Positions 43,150 to 50,704 of a stretch of DNA of 64,000 nt are shown piece after piece (positions within the stretch are counted from its first letter, which is position 1; every line of letters begins with the position of its first letter). The notes under the pieces are model-generated. The model saw nothing but the letters and a program-made list of their open reading frames with translations, was not told the DNA's origin and ran no database searches. The DNA comes from Syntrophaceae bacterium (lineage in GTDB: Bacteria > Desulfobacterota > Syntrophia > Syntrophales > Smithellaceae): the NCBI GenBank assembly GCA_003142535.1, contig PLMQ01000050.1, forward strand, positions 4,756-68,755, given 5' to 3'. Both the position numbers and the translations under genes were made by a program.

Positions 43150-43209
43150 TTGAAGATCATTCAAGTATTTGTAGGAGTTTTTGCAGTTTTTTTCTTAGCC
43201 ATCCAGTAG
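43150..43209 (+). CDS. Putative 19-aa hydrophobic micro-protein
   Basis: TTG at 43150 follows TAGGAGGGAAA by a normal distance and encodes MKIIQVFVGVFAVFFLAIQ with a TAG stop. The perfect Shine-Dalgarno sequence has no other start codon to serve. It is a single transmembrane-like peptide, resembling in kind the 17-aa ORF on the other side of the permease gene. Confidence 0.4.
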   Translation: MKIIQVFVGVFAVFFLAIQ

Positions 43210-43302
43210 ACTTCAAAATATATATTTACTAAATGCAGATTTGTTTTGAAAGTACAAGTAGCTTGCATTGACATTTTCACGATTACTTTCTATAGTTCAG
43301 TC

Positions 43303-44253
43303 ATGGGAAAAGAGAAAGTAAAAATTATCGAAGTCGGGCCGCGTGACGGCCTGCAAAATATTAAAACATTTGTCCCTACGGATAAAAAAATCCTATTCAT
43401 CAAAAAGCTGGCCGCCTGCGGTGTCAAAGAAATCCAGATCGGTTCTTTTGTCGCGCTACGAGCCATTCCTCAATTTAAGGATATAAAAGAAGTTGCCCGC
43501 AGTGTCAGCTCTTTGCAGAGAGTTGTTCTTTCAGCCCTGATTCCCAATGAGCAAGGCGCCGAGGAAGCAATTTCCAACGGCATCAAAAAGTTCATCTTTT
43601 TCTTTTCCATCAGCCGCGCACACAATTGCTGTAATGTGAGACAAACGCCGCAGGAATCATTAAAGGAATTAAAGCGCATTTGCCGGTCATATCTGTCCGG
43701 GCCATCCATAACATTGCGCGTAGATTTAGCCACTGCTTTCGGCTGCCCGTTTTCCGGTAATATTACAACTGCTGCTGTTTTGCGTATGGTTGATAAAGTT
43801 GCCGCCTGCGGCATTAAAGAAATAACTCTTTGCGACACTGTCGGTTTCGGCAATCCCCGGATGGTCGAAGATAAATTCAGCGCGTGCCGTCAGCGCTTCC
43901 CCCAGATTAATTTTGGGGCACACTTTCATAACACACGAGGGCTCGCGCTGGCCAATGCGCTGCGCGCTTATGAGACAGGCGTTCGCTCCTTCGATACCGC
44001 GGCGGGAGGCTTAGGCGGCTGCCCTTATGCATCGGGTTCTTCCGGCAATGTCGCCACGGAAGAAATGGTTTTTATGTTTGAAGAAATGGGCATAAAAACC
44101 GGGGTTGATTTAAAAAAACTTCTCGGCGTTTGTTTCTTTTTGCATAAAACAGTACCGCAGGCAAAACTGGCCAGCTCCCTTTACCAGGCCGGCTTGCCCA
44201 ATATTTCTAATCACGGGTATAAAACCCAATGGAAACATTCCGCAACAAGCTGA
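43303..44253 (+). CDS. HMG-CoA lyase-like protein
   Basis: A 316-aa TIM-barrel lyase of the DRE-TIM family. VKIIEVGPRDGLQN (metal Asp and catalytic Arg), EITLCDTVGFGNP, the metal ligands HFHNTRGLALAN (HxH) and the flexible loop Cys in GLGGCPYASGSSGN are those of HMG-CoA lyase, which splits HMG-CoA to acetoacetate and acetyl-CoA. Family members start as MxKVKIIEVG, hence the ATG at 43303; a TTG at 43246 would extend it by 19 codons. The last ~14 residues (NHGYKTQWKHSATS) and the stop are encoded by family A copy 8, so the natural C-terminus has been replaced. It may still be active, since the active site lies upstream. Hydroxy-acyl-CoA variants are possible substrates. Confidence 0.85.
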   Translation: MGKEKVKIIEVGPRDGLQNIKTFVPTDKKILFIKKLAACGVKEIQIGSFVALRAIPQFKDIKEVARSVSSLQRVVLSALIPNEQGAEEAISNGIKKFIFFFSISRAHNCCNVRQTPQESLKELKRICRSYLSGPSITLRVDLATAFGCPFSGNITTAAVLRMVDKVAACGIKEITLCDTVGFGNPRMVEDKFSACRQRFPQINFGAHFHNTRGLALANALRAYETGVRSFDTAAGGLGGCPYASGSSGNVATEEMVFMFEEMGIKTGVDLKKLLGVCFFLHKTVPQAKLASSLYQAGLPNISNHGYKTQWKHSATS

Positions 44254-44376
44254 GGGGTTTTATACCCTCCGCTTCGCGGGATTGTTCAACTTACCAATTC
44301 CGACCTGTGATTTTTAGGTTACTTGTGACCTTCAGATTATAATACACTGCGGTTTCGGAATTGGAGTTTCACAAAT
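44209..44376 (+). repeat. Family A repeat, copy 8
   Basis: Head AATCACGGGTATAAAACCC, ATACCCTCCGCTTCGCGGGATTG, CTTACCAATTCCG, the module TAGGTTACTTGTGACC, and the tail GGAATTGGAGTTTCACAAAT. The head encodes the C-terminus of the HMG-CoA lyase-like protein. The tail ends just before AAAGGAG of the isochorismatase-fold gene. Confidence 0.88.
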
Positions 44377-44390
44377 AAAGGAGAAAAATC

Positions 44391-44930
44391 ATGCTCAGCC
44401 GCGCTTCGGCAGTATTAATTGTTGTTGATATTCAGGGTAATCTTTTTCAGGCCATGCAGGACAAAGAAAATCTTTTGGTCAATGCGCTGAAAATAATCAA
44501 GGGGACAAAAGTATTCAACCTGCCGATAATCGTCACGGAACAAATACCGGAAAAGCTGGGAAAGACTATACCGCAAATTGCACAAGAGCTGGATGGCTCC
44601 GAAACCATCAGTAAAGACAGTTTCAGCTGCTGGGGAAACAATCATTTTCAGGAAAGATTAAAATCATTCAGCCGCAGGGAAGTAATCATTTTCGGTATCG
44701 AAAGCCATGTTTGTGTTTACCAGACAGCAAGCGATTTAATGCAAAACGATTATAATGTGTATGTAGTTGCGGACGCTGTATCTTCGCGTACAAAAGAAAA
44801 TAGCGCTATCGGCATAGAAGCAATGAAGAATGCCGGTGCTCTTATCACCAGTGCGGAAATGGTGCTCTTCGAACTGCTCCGCTCGGCAGGAGATGCCAAA
44901 TTCAAAGACATTTATAAAATAGTAAAATAA
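44391..44930 (+). CDS. Isochorismatase-fold cysteine hydrolase
   Basis: A 179-aa protein of the isochorismatase/nicotinamidase-like family. The triad candidates are Asp in LIVVDIQGNLF, Lys in ISKDSFSCWG and Cys in GIESHVCVYQTASDL, with the cis-peptide region EQIPEKLGKT. Members hydrolyse amides, N-carbamoyl compounds or thioesters, and YcaC-like members are of unknown function. AAGGAGAAAA precedes the ATG. The 3' ~160 bases and the following ~145 bases are duplicated at 46638-46950, on the far side of the HMG-CoA reductase gene. Confidence 0.85.
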   Translation: MLSRASAVLIVVDIQGNLFQAMQDKENLLVNALKIIKGTKVFNLPIIVTEQIPEKLGKTIPQIAQELDGSETISKDSFSCWGNNHFQERLKSFSRREVIIFGIESHVCVYQTASDLMQNDYNVYVVADAVSSRTKENSAIGIEAMKNAGALITSAEMVLFELLRSAGDAKFKDIYKIVK

Positions 44931-45075
44931 ACCGTGAAAGCTTGAACTCAATTTTATAATTGGTGCCAAGATAAACTACAAGTCTTTCTTCCTGCAGTCA
45001 GTCCACAAATCATAAACCTCGACGAAAATGCAGGGTTTTAAGTTATAATCATTGATATTATTTCTTTAATAATTA
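44770..45075 (+). repeat. Direct duplication, copy 1 (intact isochorismatase 3' end and downstream DNA)
   Basis: About 306 bases including codons of the last ~53 residues and ~145 bases of trailer (for example ATAAAATAGTAAAATAAAC and ATAATTATGATACG). A diverged second copy lies at 46638-46950 in the same orientation. The two copies flank the small ORF and the HMG-CoA reductase gene. Confidence 0.85.
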
Positions 45076-45249
45076 TGATACGAAATATAGGGTTTACGAA
45101 GGTATGTGACCGACAGGGACATGATTGACATATTTTGGTACCGTCGGGAAATCCTGCGGCTAAACGGAAAATATAGATCAACATACATTATCAGAAGAAG
45201 CCGGTCTACTCGACTTAAAAACTGACCTGTCATCAATCATGGATATTAA

Positions 45250-45402
45250 ATGGGAATTATTGACAACATAAACACCATTTTAGGCAATGATCTTAAGAAA
45301 ATACTTCAGCCCAATGTGGGGCTAAAGATTGCCGCCTCTTGTTTTTCCATTTATGCCTACGAAGTGATAAAATACTATAAATTAAAAGAGGTGAGAATAT
45401 GA
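45250..45402 (+). CDS. Putative 50-aa protein coupled to HMG-CoA reductase
   Basis: ATG at 45250 opens MGIIDNINTILGNDLKKILQ and ends ...YYKLKEVRI. Its TGA overlaps the ATG of the reductase gene in an ATGA arrangement, a sign of translational coupling. A central stretch (VGLKIAASCFSIYAYEVIKYY) is moderately hydrophobic. I do not recognise a family. The Shine-Dalgarno sequence is weak. The ATGA coupling is the main evidence. Confidence 0.5.
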   Translation: MGIIDNINTILGNDLKKILQPNVGLKIAASCFSIYAYEVIKYYKLKEVRI

Positions 45403-46565
45403 ACAAAAAAATACCACGATCCAAAGAGGACGATTATACCCGTGAGATAGCGGATATGCGCCGGAATTTTATCGAGGAAAAAACCAAACTTGAAATTAAG
45501 CACCTGAATAAATATTCTTTTGATCCTGGTCTGCTCCGGGGGAACATTGAAAGTTTTCTGGGTGTAGCCCAGGTACCAATAGGGCTCGCGGGCCCGTTAC
45601 TGGTTAACGGAGAATATGCCAGCGGAGAGTTTTATGTACCCATGGCGACCACTGAGGGCACCCTGGTTGCCAGCTATAATCGCGGAATGAGATTAGTAAA
45701 TGAGTGCGGGGGAGTAACCACAACCGTCGTTGCTGATGCCATGCAGAGAGCGCCGGTATTCATATTTGATAATGCCCGCGAGGCCAGAAACTTTAGTCTG
45801 TGGATTAAAGACAATTATGATAAGATAAAAAAAGAGGCGGAGAGCACAACATCAGTCGGAAAACTTAAGAATATTGAAAACTATGCAGCGGGTAAACTCA
45901 TGTTCCTGCGTTTTAATTATTCAACCGGCGATGCTGCCGGACAGAACATGGTGGGGAAAGCGACCTTTGCGGCCTGTGAATGGATGAGAAAAAATTATCC
46001 GGCGATAAAGCACTATAATCTCTCCGGCAATCTGGATACTGACAAGAAATATTCATATATAAACTCCCTGCATACGCGGGGTAAAAGGCTAATCGCCGAG
46101 GCGACAATACCGGCGGACCTTATATCCAGCATGGCAAAATTTCCGGCGTCCGAACTGCTGCGACAGCGTAATATTACGAATATGGGCGCCTTTATAGCCG
46201 GCTCAAACAACAATGGTCTGCATTCCGCGAATGGCATTACCGCGATCTTTATCGCTACGGGACAGGACGTCGCGAATGTGGCCGAGTCTTCGTCAGCATT
46301 GATCTATACCGATCAGCTGCCGGACAATAGTTACTACTATTCGGTAACGATCCCTTCCCTGATCGTAGGAACATACGGCGGAGGAACCGGACTCGCTACT
46401 CAAAAGGAATGTTTGGAGATGATGGATTGTTACGGCGCGGGAAAGGTCAATAAACTGGCTGAAATTATAGCCGCAACCGTATTATGCGGCGAGCTTTCCC
46501 TGTTGAGCGCCGTGCTGGCCCGCGAATGGGTATCGAGTCATGAAAAGATGGGCAGAAACCGCTGA
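45399..46565 (+). CDS. HMG-CoA reductase, class I-like
   Basis: A 388-aa enzyme without membrane domain that interconverts HMG-CoA and mevalonate. ESFLGVAQVPIGLAGPL and VPMATTEGTLVASYNRG (catalytic Glu), GDAAGQNMVGKATF (catalytic Lys), GQDVANVAESS (catalytic Asp) and the C-terminal SSHEKMGRNR (catalytic His) are all present. The motif wording is that of class I (eukaryote/archaea) enzymes rather than the class II enzymes of P. mevalonii or cocci. GAGGTGAGAAT precedes the ATG. The gene is enclosed by a direct duplication, indicating insertion into this locus. With the HMG-CoA lyase upstream it could serve mevalonate breakdown or, alternatively, isoprenoid synthesis. Confidence 0.9.
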   Translation: MNKKIPRSKEDDYTREIADMRRNFIEEKTKLEIKHLNKYSFDPGLLRGNIESFLGVAQVPIGLAGPLLVNGEYASGEFYVPMATTEGTLVASYNRGMRLVNECGGVTTTVVADAMQRAPVFIFDNAREARNFSLWIKDNYDKIKKEAESTTSVGKLKNIENYAAGKLMFLRFNYSTGDAAGQNMVGKATFAACEWMRKNYPAIKHYNLSGNLDTDKKYSYINSLHTRGKRLIAEATIPADLISSMAKFPASELLRQRNITNMGAFIAGSNNNGLHSANGITAIFIATGQDVANVAESSSALIYTDQLPDNSYYYSVTIPSLIVGTYGGGTGLATQKECLEMMDCYGAGKVNKLAEIIAATVLCGELSLLSAVLAREWVSSHEKMGRNR

Positions 46566-46624
46566 TTCCAATTCGTAAACAAGCGCTTCTTCTCTTGGCG
46601 GCGTCGCCTTCAACCGGGCATACC

Positions 46625-46804
46625 CAAAAGTATGGCCGTGCGGACGCCGTATCTTCGCGCATAAAAGAAAATAGCGATATCGGCATAGAAGCAGCAATGA
46701 AGAGTGCCGGAGCTCATATCACCGGCGCGGAAATGGTGCTCTTCAAGCTGCTGCGCTCGGCAGGCGATGCCAAATTTAAAGAAATCTATAAAATAGTAAA
46801 ATAA
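46625..46804 (+). pseudogene. Truncated isochorismatase-fold fragment (duplication copy 2)
   Basis: Encodes DAVSSRIKENSDIGIEA...EMVLFKLLRSAGDAKFKEIYKIVK, matching the last ~53 residues of the hydrolase at 44391-44930 with a dozen or so changes plus one extra Ala. The N-terminal two thirds, including Asp, Lys and Cys of the active site, are absent. Similarity goes on past the stop to about 46950. Non-functional. Confidence 0.88.
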
Positions 46805-47089
46805 ACTGGGAAAGCATGAACACAATTTTACGATGAGTATCGGGATAAACTTAAAAGCTTTTTTCCTGTTATCCACAAAACGTCAACCCAGATGAAAATA
46901 CATGATTTCAATCGGTAATCAATAATATTATTTCCACGATAATTATGATACGTATAAACTTTGGAACAAGAGATACTAGACCAATGTGCACTATAGTGAA
47001 ACTAAACGGAAAAAGGAGAAGCAACCTTCAAATCAATATTACGCATAACCATTATATTTAAACATACATCTAATAAATAAAGGAGCTAT
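46805..47089 (+). other. Duplication trailer and AT-rich spacer without genes
   Basis: 46805-46950 is the second copy of the sequence found at 44931-45075 (for example AATTATGATACG). 46951-47089 is AT-rich and shows no ORF. AAAGGAGCTAT for the next gene is at its end. Confidence 0.6.
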
Positions 47090-47096
47090 ATGAAAA

Positions 47097-47765
47097 ATGA
47101 AAATAAACGAAAGCGTATATTATTTTGAAAATATAAAAGGAGCAAACTCATATCTTTTTATATCAGAGCAAAATGAGGTTTCTATTATAGATACAGGATT
47201 TACTGGAAACGGATATAAAATTCTTGGTCAAATTAATGAACTTGGGATGTCTCCGGAAAGGGTTAAGTTCATAATCTTAACTCATTCCGATATGGATCAT
47301 ATAGGAAGTGTGTTGGAAATAAAAAAAGCAACCGGCGCAAAAGTTGCGATACATGAAAAAGAAGTTTCTTATCTTTCAGGTGAAAAAAAGAAAACACGAA
47401 AAGGAATTTTAGGATTAATTTTTGGAATACTTACAAAATTTATCAAAACCCCAACAATAAATGCTGATATTAAATTAAATGACGGGGATTTCATTGGCGG
47501 GCTTAAAGTAATTCATTGTCCGGGGCATACGGAAGGGAGTATCTCTTTATACAAAGAAGGAAATACTTTATTTTCAGGAGATGCAATTATAACCGATAAA
47601 TCTTCAAATATAAAAGGATTTTCTCAAGTATTTAGTTCTGATGTAAAAGAAGCATCGAACACAATAAAAAAAATTACCCTTTTAAAATTTGATGTTTTGC
47701 TTCCAGGCCATGGAAATCCTGTTTTAAAAAATGCATCTGATAAACTTAAGGAATTTAACTGCTGA
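47097..47765 (+). CDS. MBL-fold metallo-hydrolase
   Basis: A 222-aa metallo-beta-lactamase-fold protein. Metal motifs: THSDMDHIG (H-x-x-x-D-H), the His in HCPGHTEGS, GDAI (Asp) and LLPGHGNP. It resembles glyoxalase II/YcbL-like or flavodiiron-type hydrolases, and the substrate is unknown. Codon use is strongly AT-biased (AAA, ATA, TTT, GGA) and unlike the hydrogenase or sigma-54 genes nearby, which hints at a foreign origin. A start at the ATG at 47097 fits the family, although a nearer ATG (47090) in another frame is closer to AGGAG. Confidence 0.82.
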   Translation: MKINESVYYFENIKGANSYLFISEQNEVSIIDTGFTGNGYKILGQINELGMSPERVKFIILTHSDMDHIGSVLEIKKATGAKVAIHEKEVSYLSGEKKKTRKGILGLIFGILTKFIKTPTINADIKLNDGDFIGGLKVIHCPGHTEGSISLYKEGNTLFSGDAIITDKSSNIKGFSQVFSSDVKEASNTIKKITLLKFDVLLPGHGNPVLKNASDKLKEFNC

Positions 47766-48127
47766 CCCTTTCTTTTGCAGATCAATCATCCCAAAAACAA
47801 ATCTTCAAAATATTTAGCTCATTATAATTATTTCTTTGGCAGGTGGCATCAACGATCACCCTTCCTTCCTTGTATTCAAGCGTCCGGTAATTTAGACTGG
47901 CATACTTTCTTTCAAACAGTATTCAAAAATTGACTGTAATGTTATTTTTCTCATTCCACCTGTTTATGTAAGATTTCAATCCGTAATGATTAAAAAATAA
48001 CAGAACTCTAACTGAAAATGTGGTACATATATCAGGAACACGTCATAACCTGAAGGTCACAAGTATCTGGGTCATCGTCGGCTTCCTCGCCATCGTCCAT
48101 ATATATTTACCCATAAGAAAAGGGATC
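47766..48127. other. Gene-free spacer before family B element
   Basis: No ORF seen. At 48047-48065 it carries the module CATAACCTGAAGGTCACAAG followed by GGGTCATCGTCGGCTTCCTC, whose reverse complements lie inside the adjacent family B copy (48195-48232), so the region forms a large imperfect inverted repeat. Confidence 0.5.
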
Positions 48128-48288
48128 ATACCATTTCGCTTTCAAAGGATAACGAGGCGGCAAGGAAGAGGCGACGCAGGCGTATTACTAACATGTGACC
48201 TTCAGGTTATACGTTGAGGAAGCCGATGACCCCTACATACGCGGAGCAGGCGCAGCCAACAAAGTTAGCCAAAGAAAGTGTAATTGAG
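48128..48288 (-). repeat. Family B palindromic element, copy 2 (enlarged)
   Basis: Reverse-complement match to 22802-22925 from ATACCATTTCG to AGCCAAAGAAAG. Between ATTACTAAC and ACGTTGAGG it has an insertion, ATGTGACCTTCAGGTTAT, that is the module also found in family A. It ends at the hypE stop codon. Confidence 0.75.
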
Positions 48289-48289
48289 A

Positions 48290-49312
48290 TCAACATATTC
48301 TTGGAACCAATTCACCCGTCGGCAGATCAACAATCCTTTCCCCACCTATAGAAGTTTTGAGGACAACACGCCCTTGGGTGCCTGTTGCCACATTGCCGAT
48401 AATTGCGGCGGCCTTTCCTAATTCATGCTTTTGCATCGTAGCTAAAACATTCGGCGCATCGGCTGATGGACAAAATAAAACCATTTTGCCTTCATTAGCG
48501 AGATATAGCGGATCGAGTCCCAATATTTCACAAATCCCCCGGACATTATCCTGAACAGGAATAAATTGCTCCGCAATGTTGATTTGGATATTGGCACTCT
48601 GGGCAATTTCCGCCAGAATTGCCCCCAAACCACCTCTGGTTGCATCACGCATGCAGTGGATGTTCGGGTTTGCCTTTAAGATTTCCGAAATCAGCCCGTT
48701 GAGTGGCGCCGAATCGGAGATCACTTCCGCTTCCATTCCCAGATTTTCTCGGGATTTGATTATTGCGGCGCCATGATCGCCGATTGTTCCGTTGATGATA
48801 ATTACATCTCCGGCCTTGATGCTTTTTACAGACAAAGATCCTTCGTATTCGACAATCCCGATGCCGGATGTATTGATAAAAATGCCATCAGCAGCGCCAC
48901 GGGGAACAACCTTCGTATCGCCAGTGACAATTTTTACACCGGCTGTTTTTGCCGCCTCAGCCATCGATGCAATTATTTTTTCCAGCGAGGCAAAAGGGAA
49001 ACCTTCTTCCAGTATAAAGCCTGTACTCATGAACAGCGGCTTACCGCCACATACGGCAAGATCATTGACAGTACCGTGCACAGCGAGCGATCCGATATCG
49101 CCGCCTGGGAAAAAGATTGGGCTTACGACATAGGAATCAGTAGTAAAACAAAGTTTCTGATTGCCGATGGTCAGTATGGCGCTGTCTTCGAGCCGCTCCA
49201 GATAGGGATTACTAAAATGCGGTAGGAAACTTCCCGCTATCAACTCATTGCTCAAGAGCCCGCCACTGCCGTGTTCCAGCAGTACCTTGTCGTATTTTCT
49301 GATGATTGTCAT
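48290..49312 (-). CDS. hypE: Hydrogenase maturation protein HypE
   Basis: A 340-aa PurM-like ATPase that dehydrates the HypF-carbamoylated C-terminal cysteine to a thiocyanate, the source of the hydrogenase cyanide ligands. The essential C-terminal Cys is present (ELVPRIC-stop). GSGGLLSNELI at the N-terminus, TTDSYVVSPIFFPGGDIG, and MRDATRGGLG (ATP-binding) are typical. The gene is split from the rest of the hyp operon by the FlgO/TPR gene and two cassette-like genes. Confidence 0.96.
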   Translation of the reverse strand: MTIIRKYDKVLLEHGSGGLLSNELIAGSFLPHFSNPYLERLEDSAILTIGNQKLCFTTDSYVVSPIFFPGGDIGSLAVHGTVNDLAVCGGKPLFMSTGFILEEGFPFASLEKIIASMAEAAKTAGVKIVTGDTKVVPRGAADGIFINTSGIGIVEYEGSLSVKSIKAGDVIIINGTIGDHGAAIIKSRENLGMEAEVISDSAPLNGLISEILKANPNIHCMRDATRGGLGAILAEIAQSANIQINIAEQFIPVQDNVRGICEILGLDPLYLANEGKMVLFCPSADAPNVLATMQKHELGKAAAIIGNVATGTQGRVVLKTSIGGERIVDLPTGELVPRIC

Positions 49313-49452
49313 GAAAAAATCCTTTTCAATTCCCTATTTAGAAATGAGATTTGTGCGTTTGCTACTTTCATTTTCTTTCCAGACGCTTCATTACTTCTTT
49401 CAAATTCCTAAACCGTTTGGAATTAAGTATCCTGTCCCAGAAATTCCCCGCA

Positions 49453-50007
49453 TTAGCCAACAACTGGTACGCCCGCGATGTATGGAGGCAAACCGTCAGG
49501 GTGCCTGCGCGCAAACCTCTCATAGTTCTTCATGTATTGTTCAGTGGCTTCGACTGCCTGGAGCCAAACCCGAGCACCAGCAATGACCTCTCGGCAGAAG
49601 AGATTTAGGTCGATACAAAGAGCGTCATTTATCTGGCCATAGTGAATGACGTTCGTGGTTGCGCCTGGTTCGATGAAAACGATGCGGCTGAACGGACTTT
49701 TCGGATGTTGTGAACTGCCTTGATGCAGAAGTGAGCACCTAAAACGGTAACAAACATCACCAGTAAGAGGATTCTCGATGTCCTTGACATACGGGCACGC
49801 ATGCTCCGGTACTAAGGCGCGAACGGCCTCCACGAATCTTGGCCGAGCCCATGTGTCATACCAATCCGCGTACTTCTTCCCTGATGCATCACCATCAACG
49901 GAGCTGAGAGCGCCCGCAATGTCGGGCACAGCGAGAGTTCCAATCAAGGACAGGTAGTAGAGACTCGAGCCGAGCGAGGCTTCGATCTGGTCAATTAAGC
50001 TGCGCAT
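49453..50007 (-). CDS. Hypothetical protein, cassette-like
   Basis: A 184-aa soluble protein of unknown function, with many Trp/Tyr residues and Cys at about 71, 86 and 90. I do not recognise a family. Its ATG lies 13 bases after GTTAGGC at the end of an attC-like site (50021-50084), a spacing typical of integron gene cassettes. Codon use is more GC-rich than its neighbours. Confidence 0.65.
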   Translation of the reverse strand: MRSLIDQIEASLGSSLYYLSLIGTLAVPDIAGALSSVDGDASGKKYADWYDTWARPRFVEAVRALVPEHACPYVKDIENPLTGDVCYRFRCSLLHQGSSQHPKSPFSRIVFIEPGATTNVIHYGQINDALCIDLNLFCREVIAGARVWLQAVEATEQYMKNYERFARRHPDGLPPYIAGVPVVG

Positions 50008-50020
50008 GCGCTTCCTTTGG

Positions 50021-50084
50021 GCCTAACGCGTGGGTACAGCCATAGCCTACTTTTTGGGCAATTGGCTACACTAGCTGGGTAGGC
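50021..50084 (-). other. attC-like recombination site 1
   Basis: On the minus strand a 64-base stretch starts GCCTACC and ends GTTAGGC (GTTRRRY); the two ends are complementary with one mismatch. The inner segments TGTAGCC and GGCTATGG can pair. It separates two cassette-like ORFs read in the same direction and shares AACGC...CAGCCATAG (plus strand) with site 2. Confidence 0.5.
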
Positions 50085-50086
50085 AC

Positions 50087-50701
50087 TCATTCATAAATTA
50101 TAATTCGTGCCTCTTTTTCGATTGCCTGAAGCAATGGAGGTATTTCCTTAGAGGATATTTTCCAGGCGTTGTCCCAATATTGGTCACGAGTTTGATCGTT
50201 TGTGGAGTCTGACTGCGCCAATAAAATTTGAAGATGCCTTTCATCTATCTTTTGAAAGAAAGCGTCGACCAACTTTGTGACACCGGCTGGTAAATATAAG
50301 CGACCGATGGCGAACTCGTTATGTGCGTCTTTCAATGCTGATTTAAACAGTTCGGAGGCTTCGTACGGTGCCGCACCTACGATGGACACGGCTTGAGTCA
50401 TGAGCACTGAGTAGTTGTGAACTTCATGCAAGCTCTTGTATAGATTGGCCAATATCTCTGCTTGACGTTCATATATACGCGATTGGCGTAGCAGAAGTAC
50501 AGCGTATTGGGACTTAACACATTCAATCTCTTCGGTTATTCTTGCGATGTCCTCCCGTGTAGCGAGGTTTTTACCTTTTTCTCTAAGGTAAGATGGAATG
50601 AAGGACTTCAGGAGAAGGAATACGAATCCACCAGCAATAATCCCTCCAACGCCGAAAGCACCTACGTAGCTTAACACCAGTTTAATTTCTTCTGTATTCA
50701 T
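50087..50701 (-). CDS. Hypothetical membrane-anchored protein, cassette-like
   Basis: A 204-aa protein with one N-terminal transmembrane helix (about residues 12-33) followed by a long helical domain (TREDIARITEEIECVKSQYAVLL). I recognise no family. A GTTGGGT motif of an attC-like site lies 12-18 bases before its ATG, and a second attC-like site follows the stop. The gene context and foreign codon use suggest a mobile cassette. Confidence 0.65.
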   Translation of the reverse strand: MNTEEIKLVLSYVGAFGVGGIIAGGFVFLLLKSFIPSYLREKGKNLATREDIARITEEIECVKSQYAVLLLRQSRIYERQAEILANLYKSLHEVHNYSVLMTQAVSIVGAAPYEASELFKSALKDAHNEFAIGRLYLPAGVTKLVDAFFQKIDERHLQILLAQSDSTNDQTRDQYWDNAWKISSKEIPPLLQAIEKEARIIIYE

Positions 50702-50704
50702 TGT

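Noticed and set aside
46479-46876. Minus-strand ORFs of 71-88 codons opposite the HMG-CoA reductase end and the hydrolase fragment
   Set aside because: They are shadows of the plus-strand sequence; no independent signal.
49400-49440. Third attC site after the 184-aa cassette-like gene
   Set aside because: Only a short palindrome (ATTCCAAACGGTTTAGGAAT) is present, without GTTRRRY/RYYYAAC ends.
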